From Oceanicella actignis (GTDB lineage Bacteria > Pseudomonadota > Alphaproteobacteria > Rhodobacterales > Rhodobacteraceae): a DNA stretch of 64,000 nucleotides. Every line of letters starts with the position of its first letter. Within the stretch, counting starts at the first letter, position 1. The translations under genes were made by a program, and so were the position numbers. The notes under the pieces are model-generated. The model was not told the DNA's origin, searched no databases, and saw only the letters and a program-made list of their open reading frames with translations. The stretch spans positions 124,001-188,000 of the forward strand of contig NZ_VNHJ01000001.1 of NCBI RefSeq assembly GCF_008124525.1. The letters are read 5' to 3'. Shown here in pieces: positions 46,570-54,682 of the stretch.

Positions 46570-46922
46570 GCCGCCTCCGCCTCTCCGACGAACAGCGCGG
46601 CGCCGTCGGCCGCGCGCTCGGCCCTCAGCGACCAGCGGGTTTCGTCGATGCGCTCGACCGTGAGCCTGACCGGCTCGCCGGCATAGGCGGGGTTGGGAAA
46701 CATCATGCTCTGCGACGCCTGGCGAAAGCCCGGGCGCGCCTCGGCCAGCATCGCCCAGAGCCTGGCGTAGATCAGCATGCCGTGGCTGACCGTTCGGCCG
46801 AAGCGGGTGCGGGCGGAAAACTCGGGGTCCACATGGATCGGGTTGTCGTCGCCCGAGACGCGCGCAAAGGCGTCGAACTCGGCCTGGGTGGGGGTCCATT
46901 CGCGGATGATGCGCGCGCTCAT
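46563..46922 (-). CDS. MaoC-fold enoyl-CoA hydratase
   Basis: A 119-residue hot-dog protein with the complete motif SGDDNPIHVD (Asp25/26, His30), followed by FGRTVSHGML, as in (R)-specific enoyl-CoA hydratases. The length is short for a homodimeric PhaJ-type enzyme. It starts 4 bp into the acyl-CoA ligase stop region (ATGA overlap at 46919) and overlaps the motif-less MaoC gene, suggesting a two-subunit hydratase. Confidence 0.82.
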   Translation of the reverse strand: MSARIIREWTPTQAEFDAFARVSGDDNPIHVDPEFSARTRFGRTVSHGMLIYARLWAMLAEARPGFRQASQSMMFPNPAYAGEPVRLTVERIDETRWSLRAERAADGAALFVGEAEAAC

Positions 46923-48421
46923 CGGATCATCTTCCTCAGCTCGGGCTTGCGCACCTTGCCGGCGGCCGTGCGCGGGAAATCGTCCAGGATGCGGTAGGCC
47001 CTGGGCGTCTTGTAGGCGGCGAGCCGCTCGCGGCACCAGGCGTCCAGCGCCTGCGGCTCGACGGCGCCGCCGGGCCGCAGGATGAGGAAGGCCATGCCCA
47101 CCTCGCCCCATTTCGGGTCGGGAACGCCGATCACCGCCGCTTCCAGAATGGCCGGATGGGCGTTGAGCACGCGCTCGACCTCGGCGGGATAGACATTCTC
47201 GCCGCCCGAGATGTACATGTCCTTGATGCGGTCGACGATGTAGTAATAGCCGTCCTCGTCGCGCCGGCCGACGTCGCCGCTCCTGAGCCAGCCATCCTCG
47301 GCGAAGGCCTCGGCCGTGGCGGCGTCGTTGCCGAAATAGCCGGGGGTGACGTTGGGTCCGCGGATCTGGATCTCGCCCTCGCCCGGCGCGCCGTCGGGCA
47401 CGCCCGCAAGGCGGACCTCGGTCAGCATCTGCGGCCGGCCCACCGAGCCGACCTTGCGCGCGGCGTTGGCGGCGTCCATGAGAAAGACGGTCGGTCCGGT
47501 CTCGGTCATGCCCATGCCGTTGCAGACCGTCCCGCCGCGTTCGGCGAAGAAGCGGATCAGCGGCTCGGGCAGGGGCGCGCCGCCGCAGCCCATCCCGAGG
47601 GCCGACCAGTCGATCTCGTCCGCCTCGGGGCGCAGGCTGAAGGCCTGATAGATCGCCGGAACCCCGAAGAAGCGGTTGATGCGCCCTTGCCGGATCAGGT
47701 CGAAGAGCATGTCCGGCTCGAACCGGCGCAGCACATGCGACAGCCCGCCCTCGAGGAAGGTCGGCAGGGCGTAGAGGTTGATGCCGGCGGTGTGGAACAG
47801 CGGCAGGAAGTTCGCCGTGGCCGTGTCCGCGCCCAGATCGGCCGCCTGGCCGATGTTCACGGCGTTGGCCCAGGCCATGCGCGCGGTCTGGATCACCGCC
47901 TTGGGCAGGCCGGTGGTGCCGGAGGTGAGGAGCAGATACCAGGGCCGGTCGGCGTCGATCATGCCCGCGCCGAAGGGGGCGGGCGCGGCGGCCAGCTCGG
48001 CGAAGGCGGTCTCGCCGGGGGCGGGGGCGTCCATGGCGATCGCGGCCATCGCGCGGCTTCGGGCCAGGGCGCGCGCGGGCGCGGCGTTCTCGTCGTCGAA
48101 GATGATGGCCGACGCGCCCACGCTGTCGAGCACGGGGCCAAGCTCGGCCACCGGCTGGCGCCAGTTGAGCGGCGCAAGGATGATCCCCGACTTCTGCGCC
48201 GCGAAAAGGGCGACGAAGAACTCGACCCGATTGTGGCACAGCGCCGCCAGCCTGTCTCCGGGCCCAAGGCCCAGCGCGCGCAGCCCGGCGGCAAGGCCGG
48301 CGGCGGCGCGGTTGATCTGCGCAAAGCTCCAGTCCCGGCCCGAGGCGACGTCGGCGAAGGCGACGCGCTCGGGCGAGATCTCGGCCCGCTTGGCGGCCAT
48401 GTCGGGTATGCGGTCGAACAT
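46919..48421 (-). CDS. Acyl-CoA ligase (AMP-forming)
   Basis: A 500-residue adenylate-forming enzyme that activates a carboxylic acid with ATP and CoA. The P-loop is LLTSGTTGLPKAV, then NGMGMTETGP, WLRSGDVGRRDEDGYYYIVDR, GENVYPAEVE and the C-terminal catalytic Lys in RTAAGKVRKPE. It follows the enoyl-CoA hydratase gene by 26 bp. Length and motifs fit medium- or aromatic-acid ligases; the acid is unknown. The ATG at 48421 follows GGGAGGGAGG. Confidence 0.88.
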   Translation of the reverse strand: MFDRIPDMAAKRAEISPERVAFADVASGRDWSFAQINRAAAGLAAGLRALGLGPGDRLAALCHNRVEFFVALFAAQKSGIILAPLNWRQPVAELGPVLDSVGASAIIFDDENAAPARALARSRAMAAIAMDAPAPGETAFAELAAAPAPFGAGMIDADRPWYLLLTSGTTGLPKAVIQTARMAWANAVNIGQAADLGADTATANFLPLFHTAGINLYALPTFLEGGLSHVLRRFEPDMLFDLIRQGRINRFFGVPAIYQAFSLRPEADEIDWSALGMGCGGAPLPEPLIRFFAERGGTVCNGMGMTETGPTVFLMDAANAARKVGSVGRPQMLTEVRLAGVPDGAPGEGEIQIRGPNVTPGYFGNDAATAEAFAEDGWLRSGDVGRRDEDGYYYIVDRIKDMYISGGENVYPAEVERVLNAHPAILEAAVIGVPDPKWGEVGMAFLILRPGGAVEPQALDAWCRERLAAYKTPRAYRILDDFPRTAAGKVRKPELRKMIR

Positions 48422-48447
48422 CGCGCCCCTCCCTCCCTGCGGCGTGT

Positions 48448-49233
48448 TCAGCTGTTCCTGGACAGAAACCGTTCCATCCCCGCCCGCGTCGAGCCAAGGT
48501 CGATGCGCGCGGCGAAGGCGTCCCTTTCGGCGGCGAGGCGACGCTCGAGCGCCGCCAGGCGGGCCTCGTCCCACACCAGCCGCTTGGCGGCGACGAGCGC
48601 CTGCGGGTCGGCCGCTTCGGCCAGGTCGGCCAGCATCCGGGCGGCGGCGCCCGCCAGCCCGTCGCGCTCCGTCACCAGGTCGGCGATGCCCAGGCGCAAG
48701 GCCTCGCGCGCGTCGATGCGGGCGTTGCGCAGCTGCCATGCCAGCGCCCGCCGCGCGCCGACCGTTTCGGGCAGAAGGGCCGCCCAGCCGCCGTCGGGGG
48801 CGAAGCCGACCTCGCGATACCAGGGCTGAAGGAACGCATCCTCGGACAGCGCCGCAAGGTCGGCCGCCAGCACCAGGCCCGCCGCCCCGCCGGTGATCGC
48901 GCCTTGCGCGGCCGCGACCACGATCGCGTCGCGCGCCTTCAGCGCCAGCACGATGCGCTGCAGCGCCCCGACCAGCGCCGCCGCATGCGCCGCCGCGCGC
49001 CCCTCGCGCGCGGCGCGGTCGAAGGCGGCGATGTCGCCCCCGGTCGAGAAATGGCGCCCCTCGGCCGCGATCAGCACGAAGGGCGCGCCGGCGTCTTCGG
49101 CGAGCGCCGCCTCGAGCTCGGCCAGGAACGGCTCGGTCAGCGCGTTGCAGCGCGCGGGGTTGTTCAGCGTCACCGCCAGCGCGCGCAGCCCGCCGGGCAG
49201 CGCGATCCGCTCGGCCTTGACCATCGCGCTCAT
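48448..49233 (-). CDS. Enoyl-CoA hydratase/isomerase
   Basis: A 261-residue crotonase-fold protein. It has AVTLNNPARCNALTEPFLAELE, the first oxyanion strand GRHFSTGGDIAAFD and the second AAAQGAITGGAAGLVLAADLA. In typical hydratases the catalytic Glu pair lies after this strand; here the region reads EDAFLQPWYREVGFAPDGGW, with one candidate Glu in REVG, so isomerase or other crotonase chemistry is possible. Its start overlaps the tetR stop (ATGA at 49230). Confidence 0.82.
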   Translation of the reverse strand: MSAMVKAERIALPGGLRALAVTLNNPARCNALTEPFLAELEAALAEDAGAPFVLIAAEGRHFSTGGDIAAFDRAAREGRAAAHAAALVGALQRIVLALKARDAIVVAAAQGAITGGAAGLVLAADLAALSEDAFLQPWYREVGFAPDGGWAALLPETVGARRALAWQLRNARIDAREALRLGIADLVTERDGLAGAAARMLADLAEAADPQALVAAKRLVWDEARLAALERRLAAERDAFAARIDLGSTRAGMERFLSRNS

Positions 49234-49811
49234 GGGGCCAGCCCGTCGCGGATCATGTCGAAGGCGGCCTCGACCACATGGTCCAGATCCCCGCCGCCCT
49301 CCCACAGCACGAAGCGGTCGCCAAGGCTCTTGGCGATGCCCATGAGCATCCAGGCCCGCACCTCGTTGTCGCCGGGGCGGATGCTGCCCTCGGCCTCGGC
49401 CTTGTCGAGCGATTGGCGGTAGGCCTCGGCGAACTCGGTGAAATAGGCGCGATAGGCGGCGGGATCGACGAAGCGCGCCTCTTCGACGATGCGGTAGAGC
49501 GCCGGGCGTTCGGCGGCGAAGCGCAGGAAGGCGGCAAGCCCGCGTCTTTCGGCCTCGAGCCTGTCGGGCGCATCGGCCACCGCCCGCGCCATGGCCCGGC
49601 GCGTCATCCGCCCCATTTCGCGGACCAGCTCGGAGAAGATCTCCTCCTTGCCCGAGAAATAGATGTAGAGCGTGCCTTGCGCCGCGCCCGCGGCGCGGGT
49701 GATGTCGGCCACCGACGTGTCCGCATAGCCGCGCGCGCCGAACATCTGTTCCGCGGCGGCCAGGATCTGGGCGCGGCGCTCGCGGCCTCTCTTGGTCTTG
49801 GGGGCGGACAT
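49230..49811 (-). CDS. TetR-family repressor of the island
   Basis: A 193-residue regulator. The N-terminal helix-turn-helix (about residues 9-55) has RRAQILAAAEQMFGARGYADTSV, then ITRAAGAAQGTLYIYFSGKEE, the standard TetR pattern. The C-terminal domain (60-190) binds a ligand, probably a substrate acyl-CoA. First gene of the leftward operon. I chose ATG 49811 (SAPKTKRGRERR); ATG 49832 would add seven residues but lies inside the operator and lacks a ribosome site. Confidence 0.85.
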   Translation of the reverse strand: MSAPKTKRGRERRAQILAAAEQMFGARGYADTSVADITRAAGAAQGTLYIYFSGKEEIFSELVREMGRMTRRAMARAVADAPDRLEAERRGLAAFLRFAAERPALYRIVEEARFVDPAAYRAYFTEFAEAYRQSLDKAEAEGSIRPGDNEVRAWMLMGIAKSLGDRFVLWEGGGDLDHVVEAAFDMIRDGLAP

Positions 49812-49830
49812 CGTCCTCTCTTCATGAAAC

Positions 49831-49846
49831 ATGACTCATGTCTCAT
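49831..49846. promoter_or_regulatory. TetR-type operator at tetR promoter
   Basis: ATGACTCATGTCTCAT overlaps the tetR promoter and extends leftward into the 13-bp near-palindrome ACATGA-C-TCATGT (49829-49842 region). It is 14/16 identical to the element at 40394-40409. This is the expected place for autoregulation. Confidence 0.6.
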
Positions 49847-49871
49847 TATCATGGCGGCGCGCGCCAGTCAA
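49843..49871 (-). promoter_or_regulatory. tetR operon promoter
   Basis: On the minus strand TTGACT (49866-49871) is followed after 17 bp by TAATGA (49843-49848); GATAAT at 49845-49850 is an alternative -10 with a 15-bp spacer. The operator overlaps the -10. Confidence 0.5.
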
Positions 49872-49906
49872 AGCATGCGGGACGGGCGTGCGGCGGCCGC
49901 GATCGC

Positions 49907-50887
49907 TCAGCGCTTGGTCAGCATGGCCAGCGAAAAGACGTATGAGTCGCCCGGCAGCTCGCGCGGCGCCGCGGGGAAGCGGCCGACGCGCCGGACGGCC
50001 TCGAGGGCGGCGCGGTCCAGGGCCGGATGGCCGGACGAGCGCGAGATCTCGACCTCAAGCAACCGGCCGTCGCGCGAGACGGCGATCCTGAGGCGGACCT
50101 CTCCGGCCGCGTTCGCGCCTCGCGGCGGGCGCTTGGCGCGCTCGATGCTGGCGCGGATCCTCGCGCCCCATTGCGCCAGCGCCGTGGTCGCGCGGCCGCC
50201 CGAAGGCTTGGCCGCCGCGCCCGAGTCCGCCCCGGCTCCGGCCGTCGTTCCGGCGGTTGCGCGCGCCGTCGACTCCGCGCCCTGCGCCCCGGCTTCGGCC
50301 GTCATGGCCGAGCGATCGGGGCGGGCGGGCCGCTCCTCGGGCGCCGCTTCGCGGGCGGGCGAGGCGCGGGGCCTCGGGCGTCCGGGCGGGGGCGGAGAGG
50401 CGTCGACGGCCGCGGACCGCCGAGACGGAGTCCGCCGGGCGTCCGCCGCGTCCGGCGTCTCGGGCAAGGCGGGCGCGGCCGCGGCGGGCTGCTCGGGCGG
50501 GGGCGGGGCGACCGGCGGCCGATCGGGCGCCGTCGTCGCGGCCGGCGCGGCGAGCGGACGCGGGACGTTCGGCGCCGCGGGCTGCGGGGCGGCCATGCGG
50601 ATCTCGGCGCGCGGCCCCCGCCCCAGGGCGATGCGCGGCGCGGCGGGAGCGCCGTCGGCCTGCGCCGGCGCCGCCGGCAGCGCGGCCTGCGCAACCCAGG
50701 CCTGCGGCGGGCGATCCCACGCCGCGACCATTTCCGCCACCGCCGCGTCGGCCGCGTTCAGCACGATCGGGGCCGCCCGCCGCGATCCGGCCGCCTCGTC
50801 GGCCGGTTCCGGCGCCGACGCGAGCAGAACCGCATGGGCCAGCGTCGCAAGCGCCGCGAAGACCGCGAATTCGGCGGCGCGCCTCAT
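49907..50887 (-). CDS. tonB: TonB energy-transducing protein
   Basis: A 326-residue protein with an N-terminal membrane anchor (AAEFAVFAALATLAHAVLLASA), a long Ala/Pro-rich periplasmic spacer (about 40-235) and a C-terminal TonB domain (about 240-326) containing GEVRLRIAVSRDGRLLEVEI and HPALDRAALEAVRRVGRFPAAP. It transmits ExbB/ExbD energy to the outer-membrane receptor. Its start overlaps the ExbD stop. It is the last gene of the iron operon. Confidence 0.88.
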   Translation of the reverse strand: MRRAAEFAVFAALATLAHAVLLASAPEPADEAAGSRRAAPIVLNAADAAVAEMVAAWDRPPQAWVAQAALPAAPAQADGAPAAPRIALGRGPRAEIRMAAPQPAAPNVPRPLAAPAATTAPDRPPVAPPPPEQPAAAAPALPETPDAADARRTPSRRSAAVDASPPPPGRPRPRASPAREAAPEERPARPDRSAMTAEAGAQGAESTARATAGTTAGAGADSGAAAKPSGGRATTALAQWGARIRASIERAKRPPRGANAAGEVRLRIAVSRDGRLLEVEISRSSGHPALDRAALEAVRRVGRFPAAPRELPGDSYVFSLAMLTKR

Positions 50888-51267
50888 TTTGGCGCGACCA
50901 CCAGCTCCACGCGGGAAAGGCCCGCCTCGGACAGTTCGCGCAGGATGGCGGCAAGGCGCCGCGCCTCGAGCGCGGCATCGGCGCGCAGCCGCACGGCGCC
51001 GCCCTGCGCCCCCGGCCCCGCCAGGGCCGCGATGGCCTGCGCGCCCTCGTGGCCGTCGAAGGCGATCCGGCCGTCGCGGCTGACGAAGACGACCGCCTCG
51101 GCCTCGGCCTGCGCATCGGTCCGCGCCCTGGGCGGCGTCGTTTCGAAAGGCTCGGGACGCGTCAGCTGCGAGGTCGTCAGGAAGAAGACGAGCAGCAGGA
51201 AGACGACGTTGATCATCGGCACGATCGACTCCCTGCGGGGGCGTCGAGCCGATTCGTTCAGATCCAT
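50884..51267 (-). CDS. exbD: ExbD-family protein with Asn for the proton Asp
   Basis: A 127-residue single-TM protein. The helix reads VPMINVVFLLLVFFLTT; the conserved proton-carrying Asp (seen as D20 in the neighbouring ExbD) is Asn20 here. The periplasmic part has VFVSRDGRIAFDGHEG and ends in a short beta/alpha domain (RVELVVAPK). It lies between the canonical ExbD and TonB genes. It may form a mixed dimer with the other ExbD. Confidence 0.84.
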   Translation of the reverse strand: MDLNESARRPRRESIVPMINVVFLLLVFFLTTSQLTRPEPFETTPPRARTDAQAEAEAVVFVSRDGRIAFDGHEGAQAIAALAGPGAQGGAVRLRADAALEARRLAAILRELSEAGLSRVELVVAPK

Positions 51268-51270
51268 GTC

Positions 51271-51645
51271 TCACTCCACCAGAACAAGCGTGACGAAGCC
51301 TGCGCGGCGCAACTCTTCGCCGACGTCGACGACTCGCTGAAGGTCGGCGCCCTCGCGGCCGCGCAGGATGATCATGTCCGTGGGCGCGTCGGTCAGCGGC
51401 CGCAGCGCGGCGGGCAGGTCGCGCACGACCCTGCCGTTGAGCGCCACGGCGCCGGGCGATATGTCGACCAGGCGCGGCGGGCCGGCATAGGCCGTTCCCC
51501 CGGATGAGGCGAGCGGAAGGGGCGTCATGGCCTCGGTTCCGAAGCGCGACGCCAGCATGAAGAAGACGAGCAGCAGGAACACCACGTCGATCATGGGCGT
51601 CAGGCTGGGCTTTCGCCCTGGGCGGGGGGGCGGAGCGAGCTGCAT
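51271..51645 (-). CDS. exbD: ExbD, proton channel component
   Basis: A 124-residue protein with a short basic N-terminus, a TM helix beginning TPMIDVVFLLLVFFML (conserved D20) and a periplasmic domain with LVDISPGAVALNGR and RVVDVGEELRRAGF. With ExbB it uses the proton gradient to drive TonB. It starts within 2 bp of the ExbB stop and is followed after 3 bp by a second exbD. Confidence 0.88.
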   Translation of the reverse strand: MQLAPPPRPGRKPSLTPMIDVVFLLLVFFMLASRFGTEAMTPLPLASSGGTAYAGPPRLVDISPGAVALNGRVVRDLPAALRPLTDAPTDMIILRGREGADLQRVVDVGEELRRAGFVTLVLVE

Positions 51646-51646
51646 C

Positions 51647-52768
51647 TCATTCCGCCGCCAGCCGCAGCTTCTCGGGCCGCGCCGCGACGAAGATGCGCGT
51701 GGCGTTGTCCTCGATGTCGGCGCGCATACGCTCGACGACGGACTCGAACCATGTCAGCGCCGCCGAAGCCGGGATCGCCACGGCCATGCCGGCCGCCGTG
51801 GTCAGGAGCGCCTCCCAGATGCCGCCCGCGAGCAGTGCGGGATCGGCGCGCGAACCCGCTTCCTGCAGGGTCCGGAATGCGGCGATCATGCCCAGAACCG
51901 TTCCCAGAAGGCCAAGCAGGGGCGCGATGCCGGCGATAAGTTCGAGCGCGCCGAGCCCCTCTCTCGCCATGGCCAGCTGACGCTTGGCGACGCGCGCCGT
52001 CTCTTCGCGCGCGGCTTCGACGGGCAGGCGCTCGAGACTGCGCATGGCGGCGGCCAGGACTTGCGCGCGGACCCCGCGCCGCCCCTCGACAAGGGCCAGC
52101 GCGCCGGCCGCGTCCGCCCTCCGCCAGGTCTCGACCGCGCGTTCGGCCCGGCCGCGCGACCAGGCCCCCATGAGCGCCAGACGCCAGATCTTCCACAGGA
52201 TCAGCGCCAGCGTCGCCACCGAAAGCGCCGCGATGGCCCACATCGCCGGGCCGCCATCGCGCAGGAAGGTCCAGGCCCGGCCGCCTGCGACCCCCATCGC
52301 CGACAGGATCGAAGCCGAGGCCGCGCCGGGCGCGGGCGCCTCGGCCCGCGCCTCGTCACCTGCAGCCGCAGCCGTCGCGCCCGCTTCGCTTGCGCCGGGC
52401 GCGGAAGGCCCCATCGCGGCGTCGGACGCCGCTTCGGTCTGCGCGCCGACGGCTTCGCCGGGCGCCGCGGCCTTCGGCGCGGCGGCGTCGGCCGGCGCCC
52501 GGGTCGCCGGCGCAGAGGCTTCCTGGCCGGAGGCGGCGAGGGTCGAGCCTGCGCGCGGCGTCGGCCCCTCGGGGCCGCCGCGAGGCGCGGGCCCGGCCTT
52601 TTCGGGCTGCGCGGGCGCGACGATCTCGGGCGGCGCATCCGCGGTCGCAGGGGGTCTGGGGCTCTCCTGCGCGGCGGCCGCGGCGGCCAGCGCGCACAGC
52701 GCGAGCATGGCCCATCCCGCCGGCGCGGCGCCCGGGCGGCCCGGCGAGGGGAAGCTGAATCGGGTCAT
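51647..52768 (-). CDS. exbB: ExbB/TolQ-type energiser with long N-terminal extension
   Basis: A 373-residue protein. The C-terminal 220 residues are the MotA/TolQ/ExbB channel: helix WAIAALSVATLALILWKIWRL, then ELIAGIAPLLGLLGTVLGMI and ALLTTAAGMAVAIPAS. The N-terminal part has a signal-type helix (GWAMLALCALAAAAAAQE) followed by about 130 Ala/Pro/Glu-rich residues, much longer than E. coli ExbB (244). Its ATG overlaps the siderophore-interacting protein stop (ATGA at 52765). Confidence 0.88.
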   Translation of the reverse strand: MTRFSFPSPGRPGAAPAGWAMLALCALAAAAAAQESPRPPATADAPPEIVAPAQPEKAGPAPRGGPEGPTPRAGSTLAASGQEASAPATRAPADAAAPKAAAPGEAVGAQTEAASDAAMGPSAPGASEAGATAAAAGDEARAEAPAPGAASASILSAMGVAGGRAWTFLRDGGPAMWAIAALSVATLALILWKIWRLALMGAWSRGRAERAVETWRRADAAGALALVEGRRGVRAQVLAAAMRSLERLPVEAAREETARVAKRQLAMAREGLGALELIAGIAPLLGLLGTVLGMIAAFRTLQEAGSRADPALLAGGIWEALLTTAAGMAVAIPASAALTWFESVVERMRADIEDNATRIFVAARPEKLRLAAE

Positions 52769-53853
52769 GTCCGGTTTCCTCGTTGTTTGCTCTCGTCCCG
52801 CGTCCAGTAGGCGGCGACGTGGTGGTCGCGAAGATCGACGCCGTTTGCCCTGCACCAGTCGCGCAGCATTTGCGCGCCGGCCTTCTCGGCGGCGAACCAC
52901 AGGCTGCGCGCCGGATCGTCGGAGCGTTCGGCGATGGCGATCCTGGCCAGCCGGGTCGCCGAGCCTTGCGCCAGCCAGCGAAGGCGCACGCCCGGATGGG
53001 TCGGCAGGGGGTAGGAGGACGGCGCCGCGCCGGTGGTGCTCAGCACCGCATGCCCGGTCGCGTCGGGCGGCAGGGCCTCGAGAATCCTCGCCACCGCGGG
53101 ATAGCCGGTTTCATCGGCGTAAAGCGCGATCCGGCGCGTTCGCGGGACGCCGCCGCCGCCCGGTCCCGCAAGCCCGACGCGCGCGCCCGCCGCGACGGAC
53201 CGCGCCCATGCGCTCGCGCGTCCGCCCTCGTGCACGAACAGATCGAACGTCAGCTCGCCGCGCGCCGCATCGACGCGGCGCGCCGTATAGACCGGTCGGT
53301 GCAGCGCCTTGGCCCCCTTGGGCCAGATCGTGGCGCCGCCGGGGCCGATGCGGGGCCATTCGGGAGCCGGGTCGCCGGGCGGAGGAAGCACGAGACGAAA
53401 GTGGATGGCGTCGTCGCCATAGGCCGACAGATCCTCGGCGCGCGCCGTGACGCGCAGGAAGTCGCGGCCGAGCGGCGCGGCCGAGAGGATCTCGGCGAGC
53501 TGGAAGTTGGGCGGCCGGCCCCCTTCCGGCGCGGCGTCCGACCAGCGCAGGCGCTGGGCCGCGGCGGGATCGATGGCCGATGCGTGCTCGCTCAGCGCCT
53601 CCTTCAACGCGAACAGCCAGTCGGCCCGGGGCGAGTCCACCTCGGCGCGCGCCGCGCCGGCCTCGACGATCAGCCGGCAGCGGCCGTAGGCGGTCGCGAT
53701 CGCCAGCGACGCGCCGTCGTCGCGCAGAACCTCCAGCCCATGCTCGCGCGCCTGCGCCAGCAGGGCCTTGCGCAGCGCCGCCGGGTCCAGCCCCGGAAGC
53801 GCGGTTTCGGCGCCATGGGCGAAGTCGCCATGAGGGGACAGGGTCACGGGCAT
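52765..53853 (-). CDS. Siderophore-interacting reductase with DUF2218 domain
   Basis: A 362-residue protein. The N-terminal 95 residues match DUF2218 (LIVEAGAARAEVDSPRADWL and onward). The rest is a siderophore-interacting FAD/NAD(P)H flavoreductase: RDFLRVTARAEDL, HFRLVLPP, a beta-barrel PVYTARRVD and GRASAWARSV for FAD, then RIALYADETGYPAVARILE, and FAAEKAGAQMLRDWCR. It reduces ferric siderophores in the cytosol to release iron. The gene is between the ATPase and exbB in one operon. Confidence 0.86.
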   Translation of the reverse strand: MPVTLSPHGDFAHGAETALPGLDPAALRKALLAQAREHGLEVLRDDGASLAIATAYGRCRLIVEAGAARAEVDSPRADWLFALKEALSEHASAIDPAAAQRLRWSDAAPEGGRPPNFQLAEILSAAPLGRDFLRVTARAEDLSAYGDDAIHFRLVLPPPGDPAPEWPRIGPGGATIWPKGAKALHRPVYTARRVDAARGELTFDLFVHEGGRASAWARSVAAGARVGLAGPGGGGVPRTRRIALYADETGYPAVARILEALPPDATGHAVLSTTGAAPSSYPLPTHPGVRLRWLAQGSATRLARIAIAERSDDPARSLWFAAEKAGAQMLRDWCRANGVDLRDHHVAAYWTRDESKQRGNRT

Positions 53854-53858
53854 CTCCT

Positions 53859-54647
53859 TCAGGCAGGGATGACATGGGGCCGGCCATGGACCGGATCGCG
53901 GATCACCGTGCAGGGCAGCGAGAAGACCTCCTGCATCGTCTCGGCGGTCACGACCTCGGCGGGCGGGCCCTGGCGGCGCACCTTCCCGTCCTTCAGCGCG
54001 ACGATGTGATCGGCGAAGCGTGCGGCCAGGTTGACGTCGTGAAGAACCATCGCGACGGTTAGTCCGGCGTCGCGGTTGAGCTGGCGGATCAGCGCCAGCA
54101 GCTCGATCTGGCGGGGCAGGTCCAGATAGGTCGTCGGCTCGTCAAGCAGCAGCAGCTCGGGGTCCTGCGCCAGGGCCATGGCGATCCAGGCGCGCTGCCT
54201 CTGCCCGCCCGAGAGCGTGTCGAGCATGCGCGAGGACAGGCCTTCGAGCCCCGCCAGGCTCAGCGCCCGCTCGACCGCCTCGGCGTCCGCGCGCGACCAC
54301 TGCCGCAGAACGGACTGATGCGGCGTGCGTCCCCGACGGACAAGGTCGAGCACGGTCAGCCCCTCGGGCGCGGCGGGCGACTGCGGCAGGATGGCCAGGC
54401 GCCGCGCGACCTGGCGCGAGCGTTGCTTCTCGATGGGCCGTCCGTCCAGCAGGACCCGCCCGCCTTGCGTCGGGATCAGCCGGGCCAGGGCCCGCAGCAG
54501 GGTCGACTTGCCGCAGGCGTTGGGGCCGACGATGGCGGTGACCTTGCCGTCCGGGATGTCGAGCGACATCGCGTCGAGCACCGTCCGTCCGGGATAGCCG
54601 ACCGAGATCTCCTCGGCCCGCAGGCGGTTCATGGACCGTTGCGACAT
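53859..54647 (-). CDS. Ferric-siderophore ABC transporter ATPase
   Basis: A 262-residue FecE/FepC-type ATPase. Walker A GPNACGKSTL, signature LSGGQRQRAWIAMALAQ and Walker B LLLDEPTTYLDL, plus the H-loop LHDVN, are complete. It energises the two FecCD permeases. ATG 54647 is used; ATG 54632 is possible. The gene starts 35 bp after the permease stop. Confidence 0.92.
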   Translation of the reverse strand: MSQRSMNRLRAEEISVGYPGRTVLDAMSLDIPDGKVTAIVGPNACGKSTLLRALARLIPTQGGRVLLDGRPIEKQRSRQVARRLAILPQSPAAPEGLTVLDLVRRGRTPHQSVLRQWSRADAEAVERALSLAGLEGLSSRMLDTLSGGQRQRAWIAMALAQDPELLLLDEPTTYLDLPRQIELLALIRQLNRDAGLTVAMVLHDVNLAARFADHIVALKDGKVRRQGPPAEVVTAETMQEVFSLPCTVIRDPVHGRPHVIPA

Positions 54648-54682
54648 GCTCGGAGAACCTTCTCGTCCGTCTTGCGAAAACG

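Noticed and set aside
49812-49832. TetR start at 49832
   Set aside because: It would place the start codon inside the operator and has no ribosome site; 49811 gives the usual short basic leader before the HTH.
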